Both the position numbers and the translations under genes were made by a program. Shown here piece by piece: positions 63,889 through 64,000 of a stretch of DNA of 64,000 bases. The notes below the pieces were generated by a model. That model was not told where the DNA came from and did no database searches. It saw only the letters and a list, made by a program, of their open reading frames with translations. The first letter of the stretch is position 1. Each line of letters begins with the position of its first letter. This DNA comes from Hydrogenovibrio sp. SC-1. GTDB taxonomy: Bacteria; Pseudomonadota; Gammaproteobacteria; Thiomicrospirales; Thiomicrospiraceae. The stretch covers positions 124,001 to 188,000 of the forward strand of contig NZ_PKGB01000002.1 in NCBI RefSeq assembly GCF_002848135.1. Direction: 5' to 3'.

Positions 63889-63908
63889 GACGGTGAAGAG
63901 GATTGTGC

Positions 63909-64000
63909 TTAAAATTTAAGCTGTCCCCATATCCAAAGTTTTGAAGTATCTTTTAAGTGGGTATCTGCAGTATAGGAAGCATACTTAATACCGGCCATAT
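63909..64000 (-). CDS. C-terminal end of an outer-membrane barrel protein (partial)
   Basis: Only the last 30 codons are inside the window. They read as amphipathic strands (AGIKYASYTAD; SKLWIWGQLKF) ending in Phe, the usual BAM signal of porins. The frame is open to the right edge. It is upstream of the ABC operon on the same strand but behind a terminator. A porin for the same substrate is possible. Confidence 0.55.
   Translation of the reverse strand, partial: MAGIKYASYTADTHLKDTSKLWIWGQLKF

Overview
The window looks like chromosome of a free-living, motile, respiratory gammaproteobacterium with moderately AT-rich DNA. The gene set is consistent with the Thiomicrospira / Hydrogenovibrio / Thiomicrorhabdus group: a fused MrpAB-type Na+/H+ antiporter, system-II cytochrome c maturation (ResB/CcsA), many c-di-GMP and two-component genes, and marine-type TonB clusters. 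The genus is inferred from gene content only. I saw no rRNA, tRNA, CRISPR array, prophage or insertion sequence.

Layout. 0-14.6 kb: a chemoreceptor cut by the left edge, an outer-membrane barrel protein, oligopeptidase A, a 7TMR-GGDEF cyclase, a tag-yjbQ-orf operon, and a reverse-strand operon joining a Na+/phosphate symporter to a PAS-GGDEF cyclase and a hybrid kinase. 14.7-20.6 kb: a complete six-gene Mrp operon. 20.6-28.5 kb: an MlaA homologue, an OxyR-like regulator, a gene-free stretch rich in DnaA-box-like sites, an acetolactate-synthase-like enzyme, dsbA, ccsA and resB. 28.7-33.7 kb: engB, then a PhnD-like sensor / hybrid kinase / HD-GYP signalling operon. 33.7-44.8 kb: a barrel protein, a beta-helix surface lipoprotein with a Pho-box-like leader, and a seven-gene TonB energising operon ending in its own receptor. 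45-49.7 kb: polA, thrB and a DUF4395 membrane protein. dsbA, engB, polA and thrB lie close together near oriC in Pseudomonas, so the 29-45 kb stretch looks like accessory DNA set into a conserved origin-proximal block. 49.8-53.4 kb: a Cys-rich HvfA-like metallophore precursor with a DoxX protein, a 2OG-Fe(II) oxygenase and an HD-GYP protein.

The most interesting part is 53.5-64 kb. Cyanase (cynS) and an OsmC / acyl-CoA-dehydrogenase-like flavoprotein / rubredoxin-reductase operon are divergent. Each has a good sigma-54 (-24/-12) promoter, and two dyads of the form TTGT-N12-ACAA lie exactly 30 bp apart between the promoters. A third sigma-54 promoter precedes a nitrate/sulfonate-type ABC transporter, and a NifA-like GAF-AAA-Fis activator is encoded between the two groups. 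I infer one regulon that imports and oxidises an unknown nitrogen or sulfur compound, with cyanate as a possible intermediate.

A 10-bp palindrome, CCAGGCCTGG, occurs eleven times in the window, mostly just after stop codons. It may be a family of terminator-like or uptake-signal-like elements of this genome.
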